Shown one piece after another: positions 18,695 to 26,683 of a DNA stretch of 35,872 nucleotides. The notes below the pieces were generated by a model, which was given only the letters and a program-made list of their open reading frames with translations, did no database searches and was not told where the DNA came from. The DNA is taken from assembly GCA_001602845.1 (NCBI GenBank), contig LUZE01000124.1, positions 1-35,872 of the forward strand, read 5' to 3'. The stretch's first letter is position 1; the number at the start of each line of letters is the position of its first letter. Position numbers and translations under genes: made by a program. This stretch comes from Bacteroidales bacterium Bact_13 (lineage in GTDB: Bacteria > Bacteroidota > Bacteroidia > Bacteroidales > UBA932).

Positions 18695-19927
18695 CTATTG
18701 TATTAGAAACGCAACTCTTTCGGCGAGCGTCGGATGGGAGTATTCGACGAAGACGACGACGGGGTGCGGGGTGAGGTTGGCGAGGCTCTTGGCACTCATC
18801 TTTTTCAGGGCGGAGGCTTCGGCGGGACCCATGCCGTGGGCGGCGGCGAAGGCGTCGGCCTGGCGTTCATGGCGACGGGAGATGATATTCGTCACGATGT
18901 CGAGCAGTATGCTCAACGGCGTATAGATGAGCGAGAACACAGCCAGGTTGACGTGGAATGAAGCCACCTCGCAACCCGCGGCCGCAGCCAGCGCATCACT
19001 GCCGATAAACAGACTGAACAGCCAGAACATCAACAAGTTTGTTGCAAATCCCTCGAACGAGGAAAGCAGCGTGTGATGGTGTTTGTAATGCCCGATCTCA
19101 TGCGCCAGGACCGCGACGATCTCTTCCGTCGAAAGCTGCTCCATCAGCGTGTCGTAGAGCACCACGCGCTTGCGACGGCCGAACCCCGTGAAATAGGCGT
19201 TCGACTTGCTGCTCCGCTTCGACGAATCGATGACGAAAATATTGTCAATCCGGAATCCGGCCCTGTCGGCAAAAGCTTCGATGGCCGACCGCAGTTCGCC
19301 TTCCGGCAACGGCGTCTGCTTATTGAAGAGCGGGACGATGAGCTGCGAATAAAAATACTGCATGAACAGCGAGAACAGCGTCACGGCGCCCCAGGCGATG
19401 AGCCAGAACCAGCGTGGCGTGAGCGTATAGATCCAGGCACAGAGCGCCAGCACGGTGCCCATAATGACCATGTTGAGCAGCAGCGACTTGACCGCATCGG
19501 CCGCAAAGAGTTTCGGCGTGCTGCGGTTGAAGCCGAAACGCTGCTCGATGACGAAGGTCCGGTAAATGTCGAAAGGCAGCGAAACGACCCATGAGACCAG
19601 ATAGAAGATACCCCAGAAGACCAGCGCCTGCACGACCGGCGAGGCGCTCACGGCCCGGGCGGCCCGGTCGAAGACGGCGAATCCGCCGAAGGCAAAGATT
19701 CCCAGCGTGATGAGCGTACTCACCAGGCCGGAGACGAGCGAGAACTTGCGGTTCGTCATCGCATAGTCCTGCTGCTTCCGGTAACACTCTTCGTCATACA
19801 GCTCCTTGAGCAGGGCGGGTATCGGAGCATGGGAAGCCCGGATGTTGAGCAGCGTCAATAAGGCCGAGTAGAGGAACTCGGCGAGCACGATCGCAATGAC
19901 CAGCCAGTATAGCGCCAGCGGCGTCAT
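18695..19927 (-). CDS. M48-family integral-membrane metalloprotease (Ste24/CAAX protease-like)
   Basis: This 410-residue membrane protease has several hydrophobic segments before the catalytic part. The zinc site is HEIGH at 276-280 (VLAHEIGHYKHHH), with the third ligand probably Glu354 in RRHERQADAF. The family motif KRSSKSNAYFTGFGRRKRVVLYDTL precedes it in two parts, and SHPTLAERV is near the end. Bacterial relatives take part in membrane protein quality control; the prenyl-protein role is eukaryotic. The ATG at 19927 overlaps the stop of the thioesterase gene (ATGA), indicating translational coupling. A longer frame upstream is overlap with that gene and was not used. Confidence 0.9.
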   Translation of the reverse strand: MTPLALYWLVIAIVLAEFLYSALLTLLNIRASHAPIPALLKELYDEECYRKQQDYAMTNRKFSLVSGLVSTLITLGIFAFGGFAVFDRAARAVSASPVVQALVFWGIFYLVSWVVSLPFDIYRTFVIEQRFGFNRSTPKLFAADAVKSLLLNMVIMGTVLALCAWIYTLTPRWFWLIAWGAVTLFSLFMQYFYSQLIVPLFNKQTPLPEGELRSAIEAFADRAGFRIDNIFVIDSSKRSSKSNAYFTGFGRRKRVVLYDTLMEQLSTEEIVAVLAHEIGHYKHHHTLLSSFEGFATNLLMFWLFSLFIGSDALAAAAGCEVASFHVNLAVFSLIYTPLSILLDIVTNIISRRHERQADAFAAAHGMGPAEASALKKMSAKSLANLTPHPVVVFVEYSHPTLAERVAFLIQ

Positions 19928-20316
19928 GCGAGCTGGGCGCGGAACTGGGGATAACGTTCGTCGATGGGAATCGGCTTCCCGGCCTTGTCCAGGAAGCAGT
20001 GGAGCGACCAGCCTTCGAAGACTTCCTTCCCGCCGCAACGGATGATGTAGCCGATCTTCAGCTTGAAGGTGGTCATCGACTTGACGAACACTTCGATTTC
20101 AAGCAGGTCGTCGAAGGTCGTGGTATGCAGGTAGCGTCCGGACACCTCGATGACGGGCGAGATGACGCCCTCGGCCTCGATGCGGGCATAGCTGGCCCCG
20201 ATCGAGTCGAGGTAGGCCACGCGGGCCTCTTCCATGAAACGGATATAGTTGGAATGGTGTGTCACACCCATCCGGTCGGTTTCGTAATAGTGCACTTTGT
20301 GCTGATAGACGAACAT
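19924..20316 (-). CDS. Acyl-CoA thioesterase, YbgC/FadM type (4HBT hotdog fold)
   Basis: This 130-residue hotdog-fold thioesterase carries the signature YYETDRMGVTHHSNYIRFMEEAR, with the catalytic Asp in ETDRMG. Later strands include GRYLHTTTFDDLLEIEVFV and LKIGYIIRC. It is likely to hydrolyse acyl-CoA or acyl-ACP thioesters; the natural substrate is unknown. The ATG at 20316 (MFVYQHKVHYYE) follows an exact promoter; extending the frame upstream would run through that promoter. It is the first gene of a pair with the M48 protease and is divergent from a radical SAM gene. Confidence 0.9.
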   Translation of the reverse strand: MFVYQHKVHYYETDRMGVTHHSNYIRFMEEARVAYLDSIGASYARIEAEGVISPVIEVSGRYLHTTTFDDLLEIEVFVKSMTTFKLKIGYIIRCGGKEVFEGWSLHCFLDKAGKPIPIDERYPQFRAQLA

Positions 20317-20337
20317 TTCTTTCTGTTTTTTGCATTG

Positions 20338-20368
20338 CAAAGATAAATAATCGCTAACTTTATCCAAA
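20338..20368 (-). promoter_or_regulatory. Promoter of the thioesterase-M48 operon
   Basis: On the minus strand TTTG (20368-20365), a 19-nt spacer and TATCTTTG (20345-20338) match the Bacteroidetes consensus exactly. The ATG at 20316 lies 21 nt beyond the -7 box. Confidence 0.8.
20355..20362 (+). promoter_or_regulatory. Possible -7 box of the radical SAM gene
   Basis: TAACTTTA is one mismatch from TAnnTTTG and lies 18 nt before the ATG at 20381. A TTTG at 20329-20332 (22-nt spacer) may be the -33 box. The two divergent promoters overlap in about 40 bp. Confidence 0.4.
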
Positions 20369-20380
20369 TTTTGGCAAGCC

Positions 20381-21142
20381 ATGATGAGAGAAGAAACGGT
20401 TTTCGGACCGATCCACAGCCGCCGCCTCGGACGTTCGCTCGGCATCAATCTCCTGCCCGTCCACGGCAAGATCTGCAATTTCGACTGCATCTACTGCGAA
20501 TGCGGCTGGAACCGTGAGGGGCGTGAAGATACAGTCCTCCCCACGGCGTCCAAGGTGCGCTCCGACCTCGAGGACAAGCTGACGGAACTGATGCTCGAAG
20601 GCACCCGCATCGACTCGATTACCTTCTCGGGAGACGGGGAACCCACCCTCAACCCCGAGTTCCCCCGCATCATCGAAGACACGCTCTTCCTGCGCGACGC
20701 CTACTATCCCGACGCCAAGGTATCGGTACTATCAAACGCCACCCGCGTCCACATACCTGAAGTGTTCGAAGCGCTCCGCAAGGTCGACAATCCCATCCTG
20801 AAAATCGACGCGCCGACCGACGCCCTTGTGGCAAAGATCAACCAGCCTGCCCCGGGATATTCACTGGAACGAGTCATCGAGGCGCTCGGGCGGTTTGAGG
20901 GCGATTTCATCCTGCAGACCATGTTCCTGCGGAGCCGCGACTTCGATTCCGCGTCGCCCGAGGTGCTGCAGGGCTGGATGGACATCGTGCGCCGGCTCCA
21001 GCCCCGCGAGGTGATGGTCTACACCATCGACCGCCCCACGCCCGACCAGGGCCTGGAAGCCTACACCGTAGAGCAGATGCGCACGCTGGTGCAGCCGCTC
21101 ATCGACGAAGGATTCAAGATCGACATCAAAGGCAAGGAATAA
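20381..21142 (+). CDS. Radical SAM protein (COG0731-like)
   Basis: This 253-residue enzyme has the cluster-binding motif C32-x3-C36-x2-C39 in KICNFDCIYCECGW, which ligates a 4Fe-4S cluster and S-adenosylmethionine. The GGE-like motif appears as FSGDGEPTLNPEFP. The N-terminal FGPIHSRRLGRSLGINLLP is typical of a family related to tRNA wybutosine-type radical SAM enzymes, but the bacterial members have no settled reaction. A second in-frame ATG is at 20384. The next gene, a nucleoside-kinase-like protein, starts 19 nt downstream and is probably cotranscribed. Confidence 0.88.
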   Translation: MMREETVFGPIHSRRLGRSLGINLLPVHGKICNFDCIYCECGWNREGREDTVLPTASKVRSDLEDKLTELMLEGTRIDSITFSGDGEPTLNPEFPRIIEDTLFLRDAYYPDAKVSVLSNATRVHIPEVFEALRKVDNPILKIDAPTDALVAKINQPAPGYSLERVIEALGRFEGDFILQTMFLRSRDFDSASPEVLQGWMDIVRRLQPREVMVYTIDRPTPDQGLEAYTVEQMRTLVQPLIDEGFKIDIKGKE

Positions 21143-21161
21143 TAATCAAACAACAACCGAT

Positions 21162-21809
21162 ATGAACACCAACGAAAGATTCGTCATCACCATCAGCCGG
21201 GAACTGGGTTCCGGCGGTCACACCATCGGCCGTAAACTGGCAGAGAAACTGGACGTACGCTTCTGCGACAAGGAACTCATCAAGGCCCTTACCAAGAAAT
21301 TCGACCTGACACCGTCGACGATCGAGCGTCTCAAGGGCGAAAAGAAGAACTGGTTCACCGACTTTGTCCGCTATCTGTCACCCGCCCAGGGAGCAGCCGG
21401 ATTTGTGGGAGATGAGGTCGTTGCCGGGAAGGAATTCAATCCGCAGGTGACCACCGACGACATCTTCAGGGCTGAGACCGAGATCCTGAAGGCGCTGGCA
21501 GAAGATTCCTCCTGCGTTATCGCAGGCCGTTCCGGGTTCTTCGTGCTCAAAGACCAGCCCAACAAGGTGGATATCTTCATCACGGCTTCTCGCGAGCACC
21601 GCATCGAGCGTACGATGCGCAAGCAGAACCTGACGCGCGAACTGGCGGAAGAGGTTCTCAACAAGGTGGACAAGGCACGGGAGAACTACATCCAGCGCTA
21701 TGCGAACACCAGCCGCTATGATGCCCGCAACTACAGCCTGACCCTGAACGTGGACGACCTCTCCGAGGACGAGGCCGTCGAAGTTATCCTGAAGTACCTG
21801 AAGAAGTAA
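21162..21809 (+). CDS. Cytidylate-kinase-like family protein
   Basis: This 215-residue P-loop kinase-like protein has an N-terminal nucleotide-binding loop in TISRELGSGGHTIGRKLAEKL, then FCDKELIKAL, and CVIAGRSGFFVLKD and VDIFITASREHRIERTM in the core, as in the cytidylate kinase-like family (distinct from the housekeeping Cmk). The lid-type region RKQNLTRELAEEVLNKVDKARENYIQRY holds conserved arginines. The physiological substrate is unknown. It is downstream of the radical SAM gene and ends 6 bp from the convergent MscS gene. Confidence 0.85.
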   Translation: MNTNERFVITISRELGSGGHTIGRKLAEKLDVRFCDKELIKALTKKFDLTPSTIERLKGEKKNWFTDFVRYLSPAQGAAGFVGDEVVAGKEFNPQVTTDDIFRAETEILKALAEDSSCVIAGRSGFFVLKDQPNKVDIFITASREHRIERTMRKQNLTRELAEEVLNKVDKARENYIQRYANTSRYDARNYSLTLNVDDLSEDEAVEVILKYLKK

Positions 21810-21815
21810 TCCGGG

Positions 21816-24530
21816 TTATTTGATGTGTACGTCACGCTGCGGGAACGGGATTTCGATTCCGTTCTCGTTCAGTGTGTTGTAGATCAGTTCGCGGGCGCGG
21901 GCCAGGTAGCTGTAGCGCTCTTCCACAAGCACATACTGTTTCATCGCGATGTCGATGCTGCTGTCGCCGAAGTTGTCGACCGACACCGATATGCCGCGCT
22001 TGGGATCCACCAGGTTGCGGCCGTACTTGTCTTTCGTCAACAACTTCTGCGATGCCTCGAGCAGCAGCGTACGGACTTTCTCCACGTCCGTCCCGTAACT
22101 GACGCCCACCGCCACTTTCACATACTCGTAGGCGCTGCCGCGCGTCAGGTTCTTGAAGTTCTTGTTGAACAGCGTCGTATTGGTGAAGGCGATCAGCGTG
22201 TCCTCGACCGTCTCGATCTGCGTCGTCTGGTAGCTGATCGACGTCACCTTGCCGCGGACACCGTCGCACTCGATGTAGTCGCCCACGCGGAGGCGGCCCG
22301 ACATGAGCTGGATGCCATAGATGAAGTTGTTCAGGATGTCCTTCATCGCCAAGCCAAGACCGGTAGCCAGGCCGGCAGCCACAATCGACAGCGCGCCCAT
22401 CGGGATGCGCAGCATCACCACGGTCATCACGATGTAACTGCCCCACACCAGAATCGAAATCACATTGTTGGCCAGCGTGAAGTTGATCTCGTTGTCGTGG
22501 ATCATCGTCTTGCCTTCCTTCGCGGAAAGACGGTCAAACCGCAGGCGGCGGTAGAACGCCTTGACGACATAGCTGATGTAGCGGAACAGGAAGAACATCG
22601 CGCTCACCAGTACCAGCTTGTAGAGCGACAGGTGCAGGATGGCATTGCCCGCCTTGTCACTCAGGTTGAAGAACGGCTTGAAGAAGAGTTCCCGGCAGAT
22701 TTCGGTCAGGTCGAATACATTGGCAGCGAACCACAGGCAGGCCGGAATCGACAGCACGGTGAGGATGGGCAGGACAGCCTTCTTCACGAAATCGGACAGC
22801 CACGTCACGGCGATGTAGGCATCCTTGCGGTCCGGCTCATAGATGGTATGTGATTTCTTGTATTCCAGTTTCCGGCGTTTCAGGTACTTTTCGTCGTAGC
22901 GTTCCACCAGCAGGTACAGGGCCGTGATGGTCTCGATGGCCGTCAGCTGGAAGAGCCACCAGATAAAGATCTGGATGCCCAGCAGCACATAGCCCGCCCA
23001 CACGATGACCGTGGTTCCCAGCATGACCGCGAAACTGATCCAGGCATACAGCATGTCTCCCCTCGCCTCTTTCGCATCGCGCACGCGCCGGCAGATGACA
23101 TACTGCCAGATGGTGAATCCCAGCACGATGGGCGGGAAGATGAGATTGACGAGCCGGTTGGGAATGAAGATGATGCGGAAGGTAATGACGATCAGGCCCA
23201 GCAGCACGACCGGCAGGTACAGCCGCCAGATCTTGCGGATGTGCTTGGCCGGAATCCGGATCAGCAGCGACACCAGGATCGCTACGAGCAGCCAGGCGTA
23301 CACCAGCAGCAGGCCGGATGCCACCCGGAAGAAGTTATGCTTCACGGACAGGCCGGCGATCATGACGGTCAGCGCGAAAATCACCACGCCGCTCAGCAGC
23401 GTAACGAGCGGGCTGCGAAGCCGGAACGATTCGGTCTGGAAAAGCTGCTTCCTCTTGCGCAGGAACCGGACCACCACGTTGCTCAGCAAGGTGGCGATGC
23501 CGATGAAGGCCAGGATGTAGACGATGAACAGCGAGACCAGCGGACCGCGCCACTCGCTCTCGCGCAGTACCGCCGCATCGGCGGTCGTATCACCCATGCT
23601 GTATTTATGCCGGGCGTCCTGGAAGGCCATCCGTGCATAGCGCGGCAGCGTCCGCAGCACGGTAAAATAGTTGTCCTGGCCGTCGATGAAGATGCGTTTC
23701 TGGATGAGCCGGTACCGTTTGCGGGCGTAGTTATAGCTTTCCTCCAGCCGGTTGCTCATGCCTTCGTAATGGTCATTGTCCATCACGATCTTGTCGCGGA
23801 ACGCCGTATACATCTCCAGCAGGTTCAGCGTATAGGCCAGGCAGGAGTCGCGGTCCGCCTGCCCCTGCTCGTCCAGGTAGAAAGGTTCGTCCGCCGACGT
23901 TTCGTAATCGCTGATACGGTCGAGCAGGTCCGCATGGTGGGAGTGGTCGTGGGTCGTCCCGTCGAAGTGCGTATGTTCGTGCAGGTGGATGCCTTCGGCG
24001 GTCGTATCGGCTTTGCCCACGAAATCGAATCCGTCTTCGTGGTGGTGTGCGGCCTCGTGGACCAGGATGGTATCCATCACGGCGGAGAGGGAGTCGGGAA
24101 CGGCCTCGATCTTGTCGAGGACGGGCGGCAGGCGGCGGAGCGCCTCGGCCAGATACTCATAGCGTTCGATCTCCAGGTTCAGTCGCGCCACGATCTCGTC
24201 GTAGGGCATCCGCTGCTTGTGGTATTCGTTATATTGCTTGGTCACCTCCTCCAGCGCATAGGTCATGTCGAACGTATAATCCTGATTCTGGGAATACAGG
24301 ATCAGGGCCAGCTCGTTGCAGCGCTTGGTCATGTCGACCAGCTGCTGGTGCTGGACCTCGTTGTTCATGTCCAGCCGGGCGCGCATCTGCTCCATCTTCA
24401 CATTTTCCTGATGAAGTTCGGAGCGCAGGATGCTCAGCGTCCGGGCAAAGTCTTTTTCGTTGAAAACGGCATATGCTGGGATGGCGAGCGCCAGGGCAAG
24501 GGCGCAAATGGAAAGAAGTTTCTTTTTCAT
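21816..24530 (-). CDS. Large MscS-family mechanosensitive channel with His-rich periplasmic domain
   Basis: This channel protein of about 904 residues has a signal peptide (MKKKLLSICALALALAIPAYA), a periplasmic helical region (about 25-330), multiple transmembrane helices (about 335-700) and a C-terminal MscS domain. The pore helix and beta domain are visible in AAGLATGLGLAMKDILNNF, GDYIECDGVRGKVTSISY and LIAFTNTTLFNKNFKNLTRG, with the C-terminal alpha/beta part ending in IEIPFPQRDVHIK. The size suits the large MscK/MscM-like group, which protect cells against osmotic downshock. A stretch of 42 residues in the periplasmic part contains 12 His. The start at 24530 gives the best signal peptide; an in-frame ATG at 24539 would overlap the -7 box. 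Confidence 0.9.
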   Translation of the reverse strand: MKKKLLSICALALALAIPAYAVFNEKDFARTLSILRSELHQENVKMEQMRARLDMNNEVQHQQLVDMTKRCNELALILYSQNQDYTFDMTYALEEVTKQYNEYHKQRMPYDEIVARLNLEIERYEYLAEALRRLPPVLDKIEAVPDSLSAVMDTILVHEAAHHHEDGFDFVGKADTTAEGIHLHEHTHFDGTTHDHSHHADLLDRISDYETSADEPFYLDEQGQADRDSCLAYTLNLLEMYTAFRDKIVMDNDHYEGMSNRLEESYNYARKRYRLIQKRIFIDGQDNYFTVLRTLPRYARMAFQDARHKYSMGDTTADAAVLRESEWRGPLVSLFIVYILAFIGIATLLSNVVVRFLRKRKQLFQTESFRLRSPLVTLLSGVVIFALTVMIAGLSVKHNFFRVASGLLLVYAWLLVAILVSLLIRIPAKHIRKIWRLYLPVVLLGLIVITFRIIFIPNRLVNLIFPPIVLGFTIWQYVICRRVRDAKEARGDMLYAWISFAVMLGTTVIVWAGYVLLGIQIFIWWLFQLTAIETITALYLLVERYDEKYLKRRKLEYKKSHTIYEPDRKDAYIAVTWLSDFVKKAVLPILTVLSIPACLWFAANVFDLTEICRELFFKPFFNLSDKAGNAILHLSLYKLVLVSAMFFLFRYISYVVKAFYRRLRFDRLSAKEGKTMIHDNEINFTLANNVISILVWGSYIVMTVVMLRIPMGALSIVAAGLATGLGLAMKDILNNFIYGIQLMSGRLRVGDYIECDGVRGKVTSISYQTTQIETVEDTLIAFTNTTLFNKNFKNLTRGSAYEYVKVAVGVSYGTDVEKVRTLLLEASQKLLTKDKYGRNLVDPKRGISVSVDNFGDSSIDIAMKQYVLVEERYSYLARARELIYNTLNENGIEIPFPQRDVHIK

Positions 24531-24536
24531 ATTCTG

Positions 24537-24544
24537 CAAAGATA
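24537..24544 (-). promoter_or_regulatory. -7 box of the large MscS gene
   Basis: The minus strand reads TATCTTTG, an exact consensus match, ending only 6 nt before the ATG at 24530. Transcription should therefore start at or next to the start codon, giving a leaderless or nearly leaderless mRNA. Confidence 0.7.
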
Positions 24545-24592
24545 CAAAATCAATGGATTTTTGCTAACTTGCCCATTCAAAAGCTAGCCGAT

Positions 24593-25144
24593 ATGAGAAG
24601 AACTGTCACTGTTTTCCTGATTGCAGCCCTGCTGGCGCCCTGCCTGTGTGCCTGCGGGCGCCGCCCGGCCGTCCAACCCGAAGCTTTCCGCGGCATTCCC
24701 AAGGAGCAATTGCAGGAGATGCGCGAAGAGATCCTGTCGCGCCATGCGGACGGCAGCGCTCTTTCTGAACGCGAAACCGCCGAAGTGGAGGCGCTTCGCG
24801 ACCAGGAGCGACGGCTCGAGAACTCCTGGATCTTCGGTGAGTGGCAGGAACGGCATGGGGCGCGGCTCATCTTCCGGGACGACGGCACGGTGAGTGTCGG
24901 TGCCCGGGGCGGTTATTATGACGAAGTGGGCGTCTGGAAGTACATCTCACCCGAGCAGCCGTCCTTCGAGTCCACCTGGACGCTGGTCTACGATGCCGCG
25001 GGCGATCCGGTTGCCATCGTCGCCCGGCCGGAAGGCGAGAGTTTCGTATACCCGTTCCACGACTCCCGCAAGAGCGTACACGAGCAACTGGGCGATCTGC
25101 AGACTGCAGAGGAGACGGGCTTTTATTTCAAGAAAAACCAATAA
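24593..25144 (+). CDS. Lipoprotein of unknown function
   Basis: This 183-residue protein has a lipoprotein signal peptide with lipobox LCAC (MRRTVTVFLIAALLAP, then CLCACGRRP). The mature part has an N-terminal charged helical region (about 35-80, EMREEILSRHADG and EVEALRDQERRLE) and a C-terminal beta-rich half (SWIFGEWQERHGARLIFRDD, VGVWKYIS, FESTWTLVYD), a pattern seen in lipocalin-like lipoproteins. No family was identified with confidence. The ATG at 24593 gives the signal peptide. It is divergent from the MscS gene and heads a cluster of small envelope genes; a TAACTTG at 24565-24571 may be part of its promoter. Confidence 0.7.
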   Translation: MRRTVTVFLIAALLAPCLCACGRRPAVQPEAFRGIPKEQLQEMREEILSRHADGSALSERETAEVEALRDQERRLENSWIFGEWQERHGARLIFRDDGTVSVGARGGYYDEVGVWKYISPEQPSFESTWTLVYDAAGDPVAIVARPEGESFVYPFHDSRKSVHEQLGDLQTAEETGFYFKKNQ

Positions 25145-25154
25145 AATCAAAGAT

Positions 25155-25379
25155 ATGAGTGCCAAGGGATTATTTGCATTTATCGCAGGAGCTGCCGCTG
25201 GTGCGGCTGCCATCTGGCTCCTGAAAACCGATGAGGGCCGCGAGAAGGCCGAAGAGATCAAGAAGAAGGCTGCTTCCGGGCTCGAGGAGCTCGAGAATGC
25301 CGTTGAGAACCTGAAAGACAAGGCGGAAGCCACGGCAAAGGCGGCTGTCGAGACTGTCGAAGAGAAGCTGGGCAAATGA
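25155..25379 (+). CDS. YtxH-like small membrane protein
   Basis: This 74-residue protein has one N-terminal hydrophobic, Gly/Ala-rich helix (LFAFIAGAAAGAAAIWLL) followed by a long Lys/Glu/Ala amphipathic helix (GREKAEEIKKKAASGLEELE and on), the usual layout of YtxH-type envelope proteins. These are often linked to stress responses, but the mechanism is unclear. Its stop overlaps the start of the next gene (ATGA at 25376), so translation is coupled. Confidence 0.75.
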   Translation: MSAKGLFAFIAGAAAGAAAIWLLKTDEGREKAEEIKKKAASGLEELENAVENLKDKAEATAKAAVETVEEKLGK

Positions 25380-25696
25380 GCGAGCTGAAAGACTATGTCG
25401 ACCTGAAGGCCGATGAGCTGAAGCTTCGCACGACGCAGGGCCTTTCGGTGGCGACGGGCCGGCTGGTGGCGGCGCTGCTGCTGGTGGGGCTGCTGGTCAT
25501 CGTGCTGGCGTTGCTGGCCGTGGTGCTGATCCAGTGGATTGCCCAATGGACGGGTTCGCTGGCGGTGTCGAGTTCCATTGTCTGCGGCGTGTTCCTGCTG
25601 GTGCTGGTGGTCCTTTTCCTGCTGCGCAAGCGGCTGTTCCGCGACACGTTCGTACGCTTGTTCATCCAAATTTTCTACGGCGATGGCAAAGCGTGA
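25376..25696 (+). CDS. DUF1469/YqjE-like two-helix membrane protein (phage holin superfamily type)
   Basis: This 106-residue protein has an N-terminal amphipathic helix (ELKDYVDLKADELKLRTTQG) and two long hydrophobic helices (RLVAALLLVGLLVIVLALLA and VSSSIVCGVFLLVLVVLFLL), ending in a basic tail. This is the pattern of the YqjE/DUF1469 family, often annotated as putative Actinobacterial holin-X or phage holin family; there is no phage context here. It is coupled by ATGA to the YtxH-like gene and overlaps the next gene by 14 nt. Confidence 0.8.
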   Translation: MSELKDYVDLKADELKLRTTQGLSVATGRLVAALLLVGLLVIVLALLAVVLIQWIAQWTGSLAVSSSIVCGVFLLVLVVLFLLRKRLFRDTFVRLFIQIFYGDGKA

Positions 25697-25871
25697 TTTC
25701 TCCGACATCCGTAATTATGCGGAACTGGAATCTTCGATCCGGATGGTCCGCCGTGAACTGACGGCCAATCAGTTGTCGCAGCAGGTGTCGCATTTCAAGG
25801 CTGGCGGAGCGCCCCGCTGGACCGATCTGGCCCTGCTCATCATCCGGTCGCTCCGGAAGCGCCTGAAATAA
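25683..25871 (+). CDS. Small basic protein of the YtxH-DUF1469 cassette
   Basis: This is a 62-residue, Arg-rich, mostly helical protein (NYAELESSIRMVRREL at the front, LALLIIRSLRKRLK at the end) with no known domain. It is supported by position: the ATG lies inside the end of the DUF1469-like gene and the stop is 3 nt before the GNAT gene. Similar small third genes follow YqjE-type genes in other bacteria (YqjK-like), but sequence identity to them is not established. Confidence 0.65.
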   Translation: MAKRDFSDIRNYAELESSIRMVRRELTANQLSQQVSHFKAGGAPRWTDLALLIIRSLRKRLK

Positions 25872-25874
25872 GCC

Positions 25875-26408
25875 ATGGCAGGCACATCAAACCCGATTCC
25901 GATCCGCCGCGCCACGGAAGACGACATCCCCGTCATCCGTGCGCTGGCTGACGTGTGTTTCCGCGACACGTACCGGACGATCCTTTCGCCGGAGCAGATG
26001 GAATACATGATGGACTGGATGTATTCCGAAGAGAGCCTGCGCCGCCAGATGGGCCGCGACGGGCATGTCTATTTCCTGGCCGGACCGGCCGATGCGCCTT
26101 GTGCATACTTTTCCGTACAGCCGCTCGGCCTGCAGGAAGATGGTGCCTATTTGTTTGAGTTCCAGAAGATGTATTTATTGCCCGAATGCAAGGGCAAGGG
26201 TTACGGGCGGCAACTGGTCGACCATGTTTTCCGTTTCGTCCGCGAAGCCGGCGGCGGCTGGCCCTGCCGCATCGAGCTGCACGTCAACCGTTACAATCCG
26301 GTCGTGTCTTTCCACAAACACATGGGCTTCACGATCCTCCGCGAAGGTGACTTCCCCATTGGCCACGGCTACTTCATGAACGACTACATCATGGGAATTT
26401 GCCTCTAG
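25875..26408 (+). CDS. GNAT-family N-acetyltransferase
   Basis: This 177-residue acetyltransferase uses acetyl-CoA. The N-terminal strand-helix is IPIRRATEDDIPVIRALADV. The acetyl-CoA loop, motif A, is FQKMYLLPECKGKGYGRQLVDHV with the R/Q-x-x-G-x-G/A-like K-G-K-G-Y-G. Motif B is RIELHVNRYNPVVSFHKHMGF. The acceptor substrate is unknown; the arrangement resembles RimI-like or small-molecule acetyltransferases. It is the last gene of the run that starts with the lipoprotein, and a palindromic element follows 18 nt after its stop. Confidence 0.9.
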   Translation: MAGTSNPIPIRRATEDDIPVIRALADVCFRDTYRTILSPEQMEYMMDWMYSEESLRRQMGRDGHVYFLAGPADAPCAYFSVQPLGLQEDGAYLFEFQKMYLLPECKGKGYGRQLVDHVFRFVREAGGGWPCRIELHVNRYNPVVSFHKHMGFTILREGDFPIGHGYFMNDYIMGICL

Positions 26409-26426
26409 GGCATTGTTCCATCTGCC

Positions 26427-26673
26427 GTCATGCCCGGCTTGACCGGGCATCTCCGCCAGGAAGGTCCTTCTCCTGTCTTCGATGCCCTTTACGCCTGTTT
26501 GCTTGCGCCTAGCGCGGGTGGGTTGTTGATCCAGAACCCGTGCCACCCTCGGCACCGTAAGAGGGAGGGGCCCAAGCGCAGCTTGGGAGGGGTCGAGCGT
26601 AGCGAGACGGTTCTGGATCAACACCCAGAGCGCCTAGCAAGCAAACAGATGCCCGGTCAAGCCGGGCATGACA
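26427..26673. repeat. Composite multi-hairpin intergenic element with palindromic ends
   Basis: The element is about 247 bp and fills the gap between the convergent GNAT and pfkA genes. Each end is a 21-bp palindrome of the second repeat family (26430-26450, ATGCCCGG-CTTGA-CCGGGCAT; 26649-26669, the same in reverse). Inside, 26495-26541 and 26607-26648 are long inverted arms sharing CTGTTTGCTTG and TTGATCCAGAACC. The centre has further hairpins, including CCCAAGC-GCA-GCTTGGG (26571-26587) and CCCTC with GAGGG. It could fold as one branched cruciform and probably ends transcription from both sides. No coding gene is believed to be present despite open frames. Confidence 0.8.
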
Positions 26674-26683
26674 GGACGGAAGG

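Noticed and set aside
25376-25696. Phage holin, implying a prophage
   Set aside because: The two-helix protein fits the chromosomal YqjE/DUF1469 type; no phage structural, lysis or integrase genes are nearby.
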